NCBI GenBank assembly: GCA_903876735.1
Contig: CAIRAW010000006.1
Coordinates: 1-64,000, forward strand
Reading direction: 5' to 3'
DNA from: an uncultured beta proteobacterium
GTDB taxonomy: Bacteria; Pseudomonadota; Gammaproteobacteria; Burkholderiales; Burkholderiaceae_C
Length of the DNA stretch: 64,000 nucleotides
Shown here: positions 1-7,995 of the stretch, piece by piece
Position numbering within the stretch: position 1 is the stretch's first letter
Layout of the letters: the number at the start of each line of letters is the position of its first letter
The notes under the pieces: generated by a model
What the model saw: the letters and a program-made list of their open reading frames with translations, nothing else
Told to the model about the DNA's origin: nothing
The model's database searches: none
Made by a program: the position numbers and the translations under genes

Positions 1-177
1 CATGGCCAGACCGACGAAGGGCAGTGCCATGGCGTAGACCAGACCGATGAAAGGAGCAGCCAGGAAGAGCGCGACGTTCTTGACGGTGTTTGCAGCTGCG
101 GCGGCGGTTGCTTGTGTCGGGAGGATTTCAGCGAAATCGACTGGCATTTGGCCGGCGGTGTGAAGAGTGTTTGTCAT
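1..177 (-). CDS. Small hydrophobic membrane protein (3' end outside window)
   Basis: This minus-strand frame is open from ATG at 177 to the left edge, giving 59 residues with no stop, so the gene is incomplete. AAGGAG at 185-190 lies a good distance upstream of the ATG. The product starts with a polar stretch (MTNTLHTAGQMPVDFAEI), continues through an Ala-rich linker and then a hydrophobic segment from about residue 36 (VALFLAAPFIGLVYAMALP), which is probably a transmembrane helix. I do not recognise a named family. A sigma-54-type promoter (221-238) sits directly upstream, so expression is probably controlled by an enhancer-binding activator. The gene call is well supported by start, ribosome site and promoter; the function is unknown. 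Confidence 0.7.
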   Translation of the reverse strand, partial: MTNTLHTAGQMPVDFAEILPTQATAAAAANTVKNVALFLAAPFIGLVYAMALPFVGLAM

Positions 178-220
178 GATGGTTCTCCTTGCAGTTCAGT
201 AGATTCAGATGATTAATCCT

Positions 221-238
221 TTGCATAGCCCGTGCCAA
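221..238 (-). promoter_or_regulatory. Sigma-54 (RpoN) type -24/-12 promoter
   Basis: Read on the minus strand the sequence is TTGGCACGGGCTATGCAA. It matches the TTGGCAC-N5-TTGCA consensus, with the GG and GC doublets exactly ten bases apart. Transcription would begin near 211, leaving a leader of about 35 bases before the ATG at 177 of the small membrane protein gene. It is a match by eye only, but the spacing and orientation fit. Confidence 0.65.
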
Positions 239-266
239 CTTCAAAACAATCTGAAAAACCCAATGA

Positions 267-400
267 AATCAATGAGTTACAAATATTTGGTGGGGCGACT
301 GCAAGCAATCTACGGTCGCGGCGGACCAGTGGTGTACAAAAGTTTCAGGCATCAAAATTCAGTCAAATACAAAAATATCAATTAAATCAATGGGTTACGA
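267..400. repeat. Pair of AATCAATG(A/G)GTTAC direct repeats, possible activator sites
   Basis: AATCAATGAGTTAC lies at 267-280 and AATCAATGGGTTAC at 385-398, 118 bases apart. They differ at one position and both lie upstream of the leftward sigma-54 promoter, about 30 and 150 bases from its -24 element. This is where enhancer-binding protein sites are usually found. Their role as binding sites is inferred; the repetition itself is visible. Confidence 0.45.
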
Positions 401-491
401 GAAATCCAAGGTGAACGAATTTGTTATTCCGGAAAATAGAATCTCAAATCCGCTAACCTGTCTGTATTCATTCCATGATTGATTGACCCGC

Positions 492-2054
492 ATGCGATCC
501 AAGTTTGCCCATTGCCTTCTGCTGGTGCTGGCCCTGGCGTTGGGTCGCGCATCGGCAGCGGATGCCTTTTTGTGGTTTGACGCTGGCCGGCCGACCAGCG
601 ACGCGCGTCAGGTCTTGGGGCTGTTGCTGTCTGCTGCCGCAGAGGGTCTTGATCCGAATGATTACGACACGCCTGCGTTGCAGCAGCGTCTGACGCAGGC
701 GTTGCAGGGGCCGGCGCCGTCCGAATCGGTATTGGCGCCGCTGGATGCGGCGCTTACGGCGGCGCTGCAACACTATTTGTCGGACTTGCAGTCGGGTCGG
801 GTGGACCCGCGCCGGATTCACGCCAACTTCAGCGTGGCGCGCCATGCGCGACTGGATGCGGTCAAACTGCGTGAGGCGGTGGCCGGCCACCGTCTGGCTG
901 AATTTGTGCAGCAGATGGCGCCGCCGCTGCCGATGTATGCCAGTCTGCAAAGGGCGCTGGCGCGTTACCGTGCGTTAGCCAAGCATCCGGCCTGGCAGTC
1001 TGCGCTGCCGCCGTTGCCAGCACGCAAACTGGTCGCGGGTCAGGCCTATGCTGGTCTGGCGCTGCTGGCGCAGCGGCTGGAGGTCCTGGGTGATCTGCAG
1101 CCAGGGACAGCTGCGCCGCTGCGTCTGGAAGGCCCGCTGCTGAAAGCGCTGCAGGCGTTTCAGGAGCGCCATGGCCTGACGCCCGACGGCGTGCTGGGCC
1201 AGGAGACGCTGCAACAGTTGAACGTGACACCAGCGGCCCGGCTGCGCCAGATTGAACTGACCATGGAGCGCCTGCGCTGGACGCCATTCCTGCAGGTGCC
1301 GCGCATGATCGTCGTCAATGTGCCGGAGTTCGTGCTGCGCGCCTACGAGGTGCGCGACGGGCGGGTTGATGTCAAGCTGACGATGAAGGTCATCGTTGGC
1401 AAGGCGCTCAACACGCGCACGCCGCTGTTCGACGAGGACATGCGTTTCATTGAATTCAGTCCTTACTGGAACGTGCCACCCTCGATCGCGCGCAAGGAAC
1501 TGGTGCCGCGCCTGCGGCGTGAAGCCGACTATTTCGAGCGCGAAGGCTTTGAGTTTGTGACCGGCAGCGGCCAGACGGTCAACGCGCTCTCAAGCGAGAA
1601 CCTGGATGCCGTACTGCACGGTGGCTGGCGCATCCGCCAGCGGCCCGGGCCCAAGAATGCGCTGGGCGACATCAAGTTTATCTTTCCCAACAACGACAAC
1701 ATTTATCTGCACCACACGCCGGCGCCGAAATTGTTTGAGCGCGTGCGACGTGATTTCAGCCACGGCTGTATCCGGGTCGAAGAGCCCGTGGCGCTGGCGC
1801 AATTCGTTCTGCACGACGAGCCCGACTGGACCGAAGATCGCATCCGCCAGGCGATGGAGAAGGGCGAGTCCAATACGCTGCGTCTGGCGCAAGCGTTGCC
1901 GGTTTTGATTGCCTACAGCACCGTCATCGTCAAGAAAGAGCGTGTTTTCTTCTACGCCGACCTGTACGGCCATGACCGGCTGCTGGACCAGGCGCTGCGC
2001 CAGCATTCGACCGGAACGAGCCCGGCGCCTGCGCCAAACGCTGTTGCCAGATAA
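492..2054 (+). CDS. L,D-transpeptidase with peptidoglycan-binding domain (YcbB/LdtD-like)
   Basis: The product is about 520 residues and carries an N-terminal signal peptide (MRSKFAHCLLLVLALALGRASA) for export. A PG_binding_1 motif (LKALQAFQERHGLTPDGVLG) is followed by a YkuD catalytic domain with the SHGCIRVEEP motif, whose nucleophile is Cys426. The overall layout is that of the large YcbB/LdtD enzymes, which form 3-3 cross-links in periplasmic peptidoglycan. ATG at 492 is chosen because it opens the signal peptide; an in-frame TTG at 483 is possible, and neither has a strong ribosome site. A DUF882/M15 protein follows 27 bases downstream, the same pairing as ycbB-ycbK in enterobacteria, which suggests an envelope-remodelling operon. 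Confidence 0.9.
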   Translation: MRSKFAHCLLLVLALALGRASAADAFLWFDAGRPTSDARQVLGLLLSAAAEGLDPNDYDTPALQQRLTQALQGPAPSESVLAPLDAALTAALQHYLSDLQSGRVDPRRIHANFSVARHARLDAVKLREAVAGHRLAEFVQQMAPPLPMYASLQRALARYRALAKHPAWQSALPPLPARKLVAGQAYAGLALLAQRLEVLGDLQPGTAAPLRLEGPLLKALQAFQERHGLTPDGVLGQETLQQLNVTPAARLRQIELTMERLRWTPFLQVPRMIVVNVPEFVLRAYEVRDGRVDVKLTMKVIVGKALNTRTPLFDEDMRFIEFSPYWNVPPSIARKELVPRLRREADYFEREGFEFVTGSGQTVNALSSENLDAVLHGGWRIRQRPGPKNALGDIKFIFPNNDNIYLHHTPAPKLFERVRRDFSHGCIRVEEPVALAQFVLHDEPDWTEDRIRQAMEKGESNTLRLAQALPVLIAYSTVIVKKERVFFYADLYGHDRLLDQALRQHSTGTSPAPAPNAVAR

Positions 2055-2081
2055 AATGCAGTTTACGGACCAAGCCAAGCC

Positions 2082-2645
2082 ATGCCAAACCAGCCAAGCC
2101 ATCCCGAACGACGTTTTTTTCTGCGTCGCGCTGCCCACCTCGCCGTGGTCGGTGCGAGCTTGCCGCTTGCCGCGCCATCGGCGCTGGCCTCGGCACCGCA
2201 GGCGCGCAGTCTGATGCTGGACCACACGCACACCGGGGAGCGCATTGCCCTGGTTTACGCGGTAGGCGGCAGTTATGTGCCGCAGGCGCTGAGCAGCCTG
2301 AATCATTTTCTGCGCGACCACTATGCCGGCGATGTCGGCATCATTGACCCGCAACTGTTCGACGTCCTCTACCGCGTACAGCAGACACTGGGGGCAGGGC
2401 AATCGTTCCAGGTGATCTCGGGCTACCGCTGTCCGGTTACCAACAACACGCTGCGCAACACCCGTGGTGGTGGTGTGGCCAAGCACAGCCTGCACATGGA
2501 GGGCAAGGCGATCGACATCCGCCTGCCTGGCGTGCCACTGGCCGAACTGCGCGACGCAGCCCTGTCGCTGAGCGCCGGCGGTGTCGGTTACTACCCGGGC
2601 GAGCAGTTCGTCCACGTCGACACCGGGCGCGTGCGCAACTGGTAG
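2082..2645 (+). CDS. Tat-exported M15/DUF882 family peptidase (YcbK-like)
   Basis: This 187-residue protein begins with a twin-arginine signal (RRFFLRR, then a hydrophobic stretch ending SALA). It is therefore probably exported folded by the Tat system. The mature part has the peptidase M15-like metal-site pattern: SGYRCP, then H-x6-D in HSLHMEGKAIDIRLPG, then the final HVDTGR. The family (DUF882, YcbK) is predicted to bind zinc and act on peptidoglycan peptides, but substrate data are limited. It follows the L,D-transpeptidase gene closely on the same strand and is probably co-transcribed. It is convergent with rdgC. Confidence 0.88.
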   Translation: MPNQPSHPERRFFLRRAAHLAVVGASLPLAAPSALASAPQARSLMLDHTHTGERIALVYAVGGSYVPQALSSLNHFLRDHYAGDVGIIDPQLFDVLYRVQQTLGAGQSFQVISGYRCPVTNNTLRNTRGGGVAKHSLHMEGKAIDIRLPGVPLAELRDAALSLSAGGVGYYPGEQFVHVDTGRVRNW

Positions 2646-2663
2646 ACGCTTGACCGGCGGCGT

Positions 2664-3587
2664 TCAGGCTGCCTGCATCTCCCCACCCAGCGCTTCAAGC
2701 AAATCGGGCAGCAATTTGCGCAGTTCACCGGTGGCAATGGCGACGTCAGCATCGAAGCCATCGTCCTTGCCAGCCGAGGCGCCATCCATCACCACGTCCA
2801 GAAACGCCAGCTTCTTGATCTGCAGGCCTTCGGTCAGCACAAACGAAACGCGACTGCCCCAGGTCAGCGCGAGACGGGTCGGCAGTTTGCCGCCCTGAAC
2901 GTGCTGGCGCACCTCTTCGTTGTCCAGCGGGTGGCGCGCATAGCGCACCACGGCCTTGGATTCATCGGCGGCCTTGAGTTCGCATTCACGGTCGACGCTG
3001 AAACCGGCCGGTGCTTCTTGGCTGACAAGCCACTCCGACATGGCAGTCGTCGGTGACACTTTGCTGTCGAGCAGCGCAACCGCCAACCCGTCGAGCGACT
3101 TGACCAGCATCGTCACCACCTCATCGGCGCGCGTCTGGCTGCTGGCGTCGATCACCAGCAAGCGCGCTTCGGGGTCAATCCAGACACCGACGGACGCTTG
3201 CTTGGTGAAGGCCTGTGGCAGCAACTCGAGCTTGATGTCGTCTTTGAGGTCGCGGATTTCCTTCTTGCCCGGTTTGCGCCCGGTGCTGGCCTCGATCTGC
3301 GCCACGCGTTCCTTGGCCTTGCGCGTGACGACCGAACCCGGCAGCGCGCGGGTTTCGATCATGAGCTTGAAAATGAGCTGGCCGCCTACCGCTTCCACCA
3401 GGGGTCCGTGGGCCTCACCGCGCGGTTCGCACCAGCCAATTGATTTTTCCTGCGTCGCGCCACATTCGATGAAGCGCGCGCCATCCAGGCTGGCCTCTAT
3501 CTGCGCCACAGTTGCGGACCATTCAGGCCCGACTCGATACACGATCATGTTCTTGAACACTTGCACCCTTTTCAACGATTGATTCAA
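2664..3587 (-). CDS. rdgC: Recombination-associated protein RdgC
   Basis: The 307-residue product matches RdgC in length and in its start, FKNMIVYRVGPEW, and in the recognisable segments GKLPTRLALTWGSRVSFVLTEGLQIKKLAF and DGFDADVAIATGELRKLLPDLLEALGGE. RdgC is a ring-forming dimeric DNA-binding protein found in beta- and gammaproteobacteria. It modulates RecA-dependent recombination and acts on the nucleoid. The gene stands alone here, convergent with the DUF882 gene and facing away from its right-hand neighbours only by a 70-base gap. The start at 3587 gives the usual family length. Confidence 0.93.
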   Translation of the reverse strand: MNQSLKRVQVFKNMIVYRVGPEWSATVAQIEASLDGARFIECGATQEKSIGWCEPRGEAHGPLVEAVGGQLIFKLMIETRALPGSVVTRKAKERVAQIEASTGRKPGKKEIRDLKDDIKLELLPQAFTKQASVGVWIDPEARLLVIDASSQTRADEVVTMLVKSLDGLAVALLDSKVSPTTAMSEWLVSQEAPAGFSVDRECELKAADESKAVVRYARHPLDNEEVRQHVQGGKLPTRLALTWGSRVSFVLTEGLQIKKLAFLDVVMDGASAGKDDGFDADVAIATGELRKLLPDLLEALGGEMQAA

Positions 3588-3657
3588 AACCTCAACCGTC
3601 GATCATCGCATCAAATCAATCCCAAAGGGCGACTTCAGGGTGATGCATTTTCCAGAT

Positions 3658-4176
3658 TCAGATGCTGCTCCTGAGATCGCACCACATGTGCAGCTTGGAG
3701 ATGAATCCGCCATCGACTGCGACTGCCAGCGGCTCCAGTCCGAACTGCGTGAAGCCGCAGCGGCGGTAGAGCGATTCGGCGCCGTGGTTGCCCTGCGTCA
3801 CGGTGAGCTGCACCAGGCAGATGCCGGGGCGGTTGCGGGCGCAGTCGAGCGTCGCCAGCACTAACTGGCGCCCGAGCCCGCGTCCTCTGTGGGCGGGGGC
3901 CACATACATGCCAAACAAACTTGCCTTGTGTGAGGCCTTCCTGCGTGCGTCGAACGACAGGCCGACCACGCCCAGCAGTTGTTCATCGGCCACGGCGCCG
4001 AAGATCAACTCGCGCGCATTCGGGTCCGGATCAAGCCGCTGTTCCCACCATGCCAGCGGCAACACCGAGCGCTCGGCCACGCTGGAGGTGAAGGCGTCGG
4101 GATGGTCCGCATAGGCCTGCAGCATCAGCGCGCGGTATTGGCGGGCAATCGGTGGGCCCAAACGTTCGATCTTCAT
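3658..4176 (-). CDS. GNAT family N-acetyltransferase
   Basis: This 172-residue protein has the GNAT fold signature. Motif A reads LFGMYVAPAHRGRGLGRQLV around residues 89-108 and binds the acetyl-CoA pyrophosphate. The C-terminal NHGAESLYRRCGFTQFG segment is typical of motif B. The acceptor substrate cannot be deduced. It lies 16 bases downstream of the MDR-family oxidoreductase gene on the same strand, so the two may be co-transcribed. The start at 4176 gives a complete GNAT N-terminus (MKIERLGPPIARQYRALMLQAY). Confidence 0.85.
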   Translation of the reverse strand: MKIERLGPPIARQYRALMLQAYADHPDAFTSSVAERSVLPLAWWEQRLDPDPNARELIFGAVADEQLLGVVGLSFDARRKASHKASLFGMYVAPAHRGRGLGRQLVLATLDCARNRPGICLVQLTVTQGNHGAESLYRRCGFTQFGLEPLAVAVDGGFISKLHMWCDLRSSI

Positions 4177-4192
4177 CGCAACGCGCTTGCGC

Positions 4193-5332
4193 CTATCGGT
4201 TCGGATTGATCAGGTACTTGACACCCGTCGCCCGTTTGCCATAGGTCTGGATGGCATCGAGTTGCAGCGCCTGCGCCAGCGATATTTCCTTGGCGTAGCT
4301 GCTGGCAAAGGTGGTCTTGAGTTCATTGGCTACGCGCTCGCGCAGTGCTTGTGCCGCCTCGGCGCCGATGCGTTGCAGAAAAGGGAACAGCAACCAGCCG
4401 CCCATGCCCCAGGCCATGCCGAAGTTGCGGTTGAATTCAGTCGGACTTGTGTCTAGCCCGCCGTAGAGGTAGATCTGCTTGTGGGTGGTCGAGCCGTAGC
4501 GGCTGTATTCGGTTGCGTTTTTGTTCAACGCCGCTTCCATGCAAGCCAGGATTTGCCCGGCCAGTTTACCGCCACCGGTCGCGTCGAAGGCGATGGTGGC
4601 GCCGGTGGCGACCAGCGCCTGCGTCAGGTCGTCCAGAAAGGTCGGCGCGCTCGCGTCACACACATAGCGGGCGCCGAGCGCGCGCAGCAGCGCTTCCTGC
4701 TCGGGTTTGCGCACGATGTTGACCAGCGGGATCTGGTCCTTGAGGCAGATCCGGTTGAGCATCTGGCCCAGATTGGAGGCCGCCGCCGTGTGCACCAGGG
4801 CCTTGTGTCCTTCGCGTCGCATGGTTTCGACCATGCCGAGCGCGGTCAGCGGGTTGACAAAGCAGGAGGCGCCCTCGGCCGGGCTTGTGCCGGCGGGCAA
4901 CAGCAGGCACTGCTCAAGCGGGACGCAGCGGTACTGGGTGTACATGGCGCCGCCCAGTACGGCCACGGTCTTGCCCATCAGGGCTTGCGCCGCCGCAGAG
5001 GCGCCGGCTGCCACGACCACGCCAGCGCCCTCATTGCCGACCGGCAGCGACTGGTTGACGCGCGCCGCCATGCCTTTCATGGCGCGATCAGGAACGCGGG
5101 CTGTGACGACCGGAAGGCTGGCCGTGCCTGACACGGTGGCCGTAGCCATGTCCGCGGCGCCAAACAGCAGGCCGATGTCGGACGGATTGATCGGCGCCGC
5201 TTCGATGCGCACAACAATTTCGTTGGTGCCGGGGGCGGGCGTGGCTTCGCTGACCAGAGACAGTTCGAGTTCGCCATCCGACTTGATCAGAGAGCGAAGT
5301 TGGAGTCCGGTAAGCGGTGGGGTGGCGTGCAT
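4193..5332 (-). CDS. Zinc-independent MDR-family oxidoreductase (quinone-reductase-like)
   Basis: The 379-residue protein has a GroES-like N-terminal domain (PAPGTNEIVVRIEAAPINPSD, then LPVGNEGAGVVV) and a Rossmann part with a nucleotide-binding stretch around HTAAASNLGQMLNRICLKD. It lacks the cysteine cluster of structural-zinc alcohol dehydrogenases, so it resembles NADPH:quinone reductase and enoyl-reductase-type members. The substrate is unknown. The gene heads a two-gene unit with the downstream acetyltransferase. The 207-base gap to its right also serves the divergent serine hydrolase gene. Confidence 0.82.
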   Translation of the reverse strand: MHATPPLTGLQLRSLIKSDGELELSLVSEATPAPGTNEIVVRIEAAPINPSDIGLLFGAADMATATVSGTASLPVVTARVPDRAMKGMAARVNQSLPVGNEGAGVVVAAGASAAAQALMGKTVAVLGGAMYTQYRCVPLEQCLLLPAGTSPAEGASCFVNPLTALGMVETMRREGHKALVHTAAASNLGQMLNRICLKDQIPLVNIVRKPEQEALLRALGARYVCDASAPTFLDDLTQALVATGATIAFDATGGGKLAGQILACMEAALNKNATEYSRYGSTTHKQIYLYGGLDTSPTEFNRNFGMAWGMGGWLLFPFLQRIGAEAAQALRERVANELKTTFASSYAKEISLAQALQLDAIQTYGKRATGVKYLINPNR

Positions 5333-5539
5333 GGGTGGGTTCCTGAAAAGTCGAAATTCACTCTAGCACATCGCCCACATTAAACCGCCGGTAAACGGGT
5401 AATCGCCGGTGTTCGGCAAGGGCATGGCATCGGGGGGTGAGGGCGACTGGACTGAGGTGTTTCCCTGATGCGCAGATCCGGAACAAAGGGCATCATGTTG
5501 GCTGCCAGCCGATCTGCGGCCCGATTCATCAAGGACCTT

Positions 5540-6832
5540 ATGCATCTTTTCAACAAAATTGCCGTCATCGGCGCCGCTCTGTGTCTGGCGCAGTTTGCCC
5601 CGGCCCAGAATCTGCCCAGCCCGGACTCGGTGTCACTCGACAAACTGGGTCTGATGAGCACTTTTCCACCGCTGGACGCCCAGCGCGTTGACTTGAGCAA
5701 TTCATACAAGTACCCGCAGATGCGCTTTGCTGCGCAGCACCTGCGTGAATTTGTGCCCACGCACAATATCCGCCACGGCAGCGCAGCGGTAGCCGTGCTG
5801 CCGGTGGCCAGCAAGCCCGTTGGCAGCTTTGTGTTTGACGACGACAAGGGCAACAAGACCACGATCGACGACTGGTTCAAAGCCAGTTACGGAGATGCCA
5901 TCGTGGTGCTGCACAAGGGCCGCATCGTTTACGAGCGTTACGACAACCAGATGAAGCCGTGGACGCCGCACCTGCTGTTTTCAGTGACCAAATCGTTCAC
6001 CGGCCTGATGGCAGCGCAACTCGCGCACGAGGGCAAGATCGACCCCGATGCGCTGGTGACCCAATATGTACCGGAACTTGCAGGCAGTGCCTGGGGCGAC
6101 ATGAAAGTGCGCGACGTCATGGACATGACGGGCGCCGTTCGCTTCCGCGAGGTCTACACCGATCCGACGACCGAGATTTTTGGCTATAACTGGGCCAGTG
6201 GCCTGATGCCGCGCCCGCCGGGCTACCAGGGCAAGACCAACGTCTATGATTTTCTGAAAACCCTGCAAAAAGAAGGCGAACATGGCGCCGGTTTTGTCTA
6301 CCGCACCGTGCATTCCGAGGTGCTGGGCTGGATTGTTTCGCGGGCCACCAATAAGCACTGGGCTGAACTGATGAGCGAGAGCATCTGGCAGAAACTCGGC
6401 ATGGAAGAGGATGCTTATGTGATGGTCGATTCGGTTGGCACACCGTTGCAGGGCGCGGGCCTGAACGCCACGGCGCGAGACCTGGCGCGTTTTGGCGAGA
6501 TGCTGCGCCGTGGCGGTGAGTTCAACGGCCAGCGGATTTTTGCCAAGGCGGTGCTTGACGATACTTTTGTCAAAGGCGGTGACCGTGAGAAATTCAAGGC
6601 CGGAGGCATGCCGTTCCGGGCTGGCTACAGCTACCACAATCAGTGGTGGATGCTGCACAACGCCGACGGCGCCTATGAGGCCTCGGGTGTTTATGGGCAG
6701 ATGATCCATGTCAACCCGGCGGCCGAAATGGTGGTCGTCAAACTGGCTTCGCACCCGGTGGCAGGTGCCGGCTTCACCCATGCCATGACGCTGCGGGCCT
6801 GGGCTGCGCTGGCGCAGGCCGTGCGGCAGTAG
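5540..6832 (+). CDS. Secreted serine hydrolase, class C beta-lactamase-like family
   Basis: The 430-residue product starts at ATG 5540, five bases after an AAGGA ribosome site. This start gives a signal peptide (MHLFNKIAVIGAALCLAQFAPAQN), whereas the longer upstream extension would bury it. The catalytic SxxK motif is SVTK in HLLFSVTKSFTGLMAA. The usual YxN position appears as HSE in RTVHSEVLGWIVS, a variation seen in 6-aminohexanoate-dimer-hydrolase-like and esterase-like members. The segment GYSYHNQWWML lies near the expected third motif. It probably hydrolyses an ester or amide in the periplasm; true beta-lactamase activity is not indicated. Confidence 0.85.
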   Translation: MHLFNKIAVIGAALCLAQFAPAQNLPSPDSVSLDKLGLMSTFPPLDAQRVDLSNSYKYPQMRFAAQHLREFVPTHNIRHGSAAVAVLPVASKPVGSFVFDDDKGNKTTIDDWFKASYGDAIVVLHKGRIVYERYDNQMKPWTPHLLFSVTKSFTGLMAAQLAHEGKIDPDALVTQYVPELAGSAWGDMKVRDVMDMTGAVRFREVYTDPTTEIFGYNWASGLMPRPPGYQGKTNVYDFLKTLQKEGEHGAGFVYRTVHSEVLGWIVSRATNKHWAELMSESIWQKLGMEEDAYVMVDSVGTPLQGAGLNATARDLARFGEMLRRGGEFNGQRIFAKAVLDDTFVKGGDREKFKAGGMPFRAGYSYHNQWWMLHNADGAYEASGVYGQMIHVNPAAEMVVVKLASHPVAGAGFTHAMTLRAWAALAQAVRQ

Positions 6833-6990
6833 CTTGGTGCATTGCCCAGCAGTGATTTTGCCTTTGGGGCTGGACGCCCGATCGATAATATGAAAGGATC
6901 GCTGCCGGAGGGCGGGGCTGTTTGCGTGGTTGACGCTGCCAAACAGAAATACAGTTGAATTCAGGGTGTGTACTGATTTGGGGAAGACTT

Positions 6991-7536
6991 TTGGCAGCTC
7001 GAAAATACGCCGGGATCATCGTGGCCACTGCGGTGGCCTATTTTTCGCTTTTTCAGCTCAACAGCTACTTTTTTTCTTCCTCTGGCTTTTCGGAAGGTGT
7101 GAACTGGATCTTTCTGCCAAGCGGCTTGCGCCTGGTATTCATCCTGTTGTTTGTTGAGTCGGGGGCGGTCGGCATCATGGCTGCATCCGTGTTCATCAGC
7201 TATTTTTATCAGTTTGAGGGCAATCTTCTGACCATCGCAGGCGCCGGATTCCTGTCGGGCTTTGCTCCGTGGCTGGCAAGGCTGATTTGCATCGACAGGT
7301 TCAATCTAGATGTTGACCTCAAAAACCTGACACCGGCGACATTGTTCAAAATAGCGGTTCTATTTTCGGTATTGAGTTCGGTATTGCATCAGCTTTGGTA
7401 CATTTTGCGGGGAGTGACGGAGAATTTCGTCAATAGCGCCACCGTCATGGCCCTTGGTGATCTGCTGGGCACGGTCGTTGTTCTGTACGCAGCCAAGGGT
7501 GTTTTGGCGCTGCTTCCGGTCGCGCGCAACAATTAG
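6991..7536 (+). CDS. Integral membrane protein, MASE1-like sensor domain without output domain
   Basis: About 181 residues with roughly five hydrophobic segments and the sequence NWIFLPSGLRLVFILLF, which resembles the conserved first part of MASE1 membrane sensor domains. MASE1 normally sits in front of kinase, GGDEF or EAL domains, but here no output domain follows. The start is uncertain. TTG at 6991 is preceded by GGGGAAGA at 6980-6987; another TTG at 6955 would add 12 residues. A winged-helix gene follows about 50 bases later and could be its partner, which is inference from position only. Confidence 0.65.
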   Translation: MAARKYAGIIVATAVAYFSLFQLNSYFFSSSGFSEGVNWIFLPSGLRLVFILLFVESGAVGIMAASVFISYFYQFEGNLLTIAGAGFLSGFAPWLARLICIDRFNLDVDLKNLTPATLFKIAVLFSVLSSVLHQLWYILRGVTENFVNSATVMALGDLLGTVVVLYAAKGVLALLPVARNN

Positions 7537-7584
7537 TCACACAGGGGCTTGTCAGGCTGGGCATCAAGTGTTTATGATGCTGGG

Positions 7585-7941
7585 GTGAAAAAACATCTAT
7601 ACCAGTCAAGCACCTATGCCAAGTTTTTGAACCTGGTGCAGGCGATTCGTGAATTGCCGACCTTCCCCAAACTTGATCCGCTCGAAGAGCGTCTGCTTAA
7701 CCAACTCGCCAGTCAATGGCATGTGGGTGTCAGGATCACGGTTCTGGAAGCCATGCAGATGTCGGCCGACGTGTCGGCAGCAACGGTTCATCGGCGTTTG
7801 AAGACCCTGCGACAAAAGGGAATGATCGCGCTGGCCGAGCATGAAACCGACAACCGGATCCGCTACATTGTCCCGACCGACCTGACCACCAAGTACTTTG
7901 CCAAGATGGGGCAATGTCTGGACCTGGCGCTGCGCGGCTAA
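7585..7941 (+). CDS. Small winged-helix (MarR-like) DNA-binding protein
   Basis: The 118-residue product contains a winged helix-turn-helix: VLEAMQMSADVSAATVHRRLKTLRQKGMI, followed by a wing with ETDNRIRYIVPT. The arrangement resembles MarR-type regulators reduced to the DNA-binding core plus short flanking helices, and such proteins bind operator DNA as dimers. The start is not certain: GTG at 7585 gives a sensible N-terminus (KKHLYQSSTYAKFLNLVQAI), and a TTG at 7549 is also in frame. No strong ribosome site is seen for either. It follows the MASE1-like gene and precedes an SDR gene by 54 bases. Confidence 0.7.
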   Translation: MKKHLYQSSTYAKFLNLVQAIRELPTFPKLDPLEERLLNQLASQWHVGVRITVLEAMQMSADVSAATVHRRLKTLRQKGMIALAEHETDNRIRYIVPTDLTTKYFAKMGQCLDLALRG

Positions 7942-7995
7942 GACGCACTCCACCCGGCCTTCAGGGCAACATTCCTGACTTAGCTCGGTCCCCCC

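Larger units (their letters stand above)
178..491. other. AT-rich intergenic region with divergent control signals
   Basis: This 314-base gap separates the leftward small membrane protein gene from the rightward L,D-transpeptidase gene and is clearly more AT-rich than its surroundings. It holds a sigma-54-type promoter facing left (221-238) and two copies of an AATCAATG-R-GTTAC direct repeat (267-280 and 385-398). A weak sigma-70-like pair faces right, with TTGTTA at 421-426 and TCAAAT at 444-449. A 60-codon frame at 232-414 has no ribosome site or recognisable product and is not called as a gene. Confidence 0.6.

Noticed and set aside
232-414. 60-codon plus-strand frame in the first intergenic region
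   Set aside because: It has no ribosome site, no recognisable product and AT-rich intergenic composition, and it overlaps a sigma-54 promoter and repeat pair.
6435-6455. TTGGCACACCGTTGCAGG as a third sigma-54 promoter
   Set aside because: The GG and GC doublets are nine bases apart instead of ten, and it lies inside a coding region with no gene start downstream.
5540-6832. Calling the serine hydrolase a beta-lactamase resistance gene
   Set aside because: Only the SxxK fold feature is shared, and the YxN motif is replaced by HSE; the same family includes esterases and amidases.
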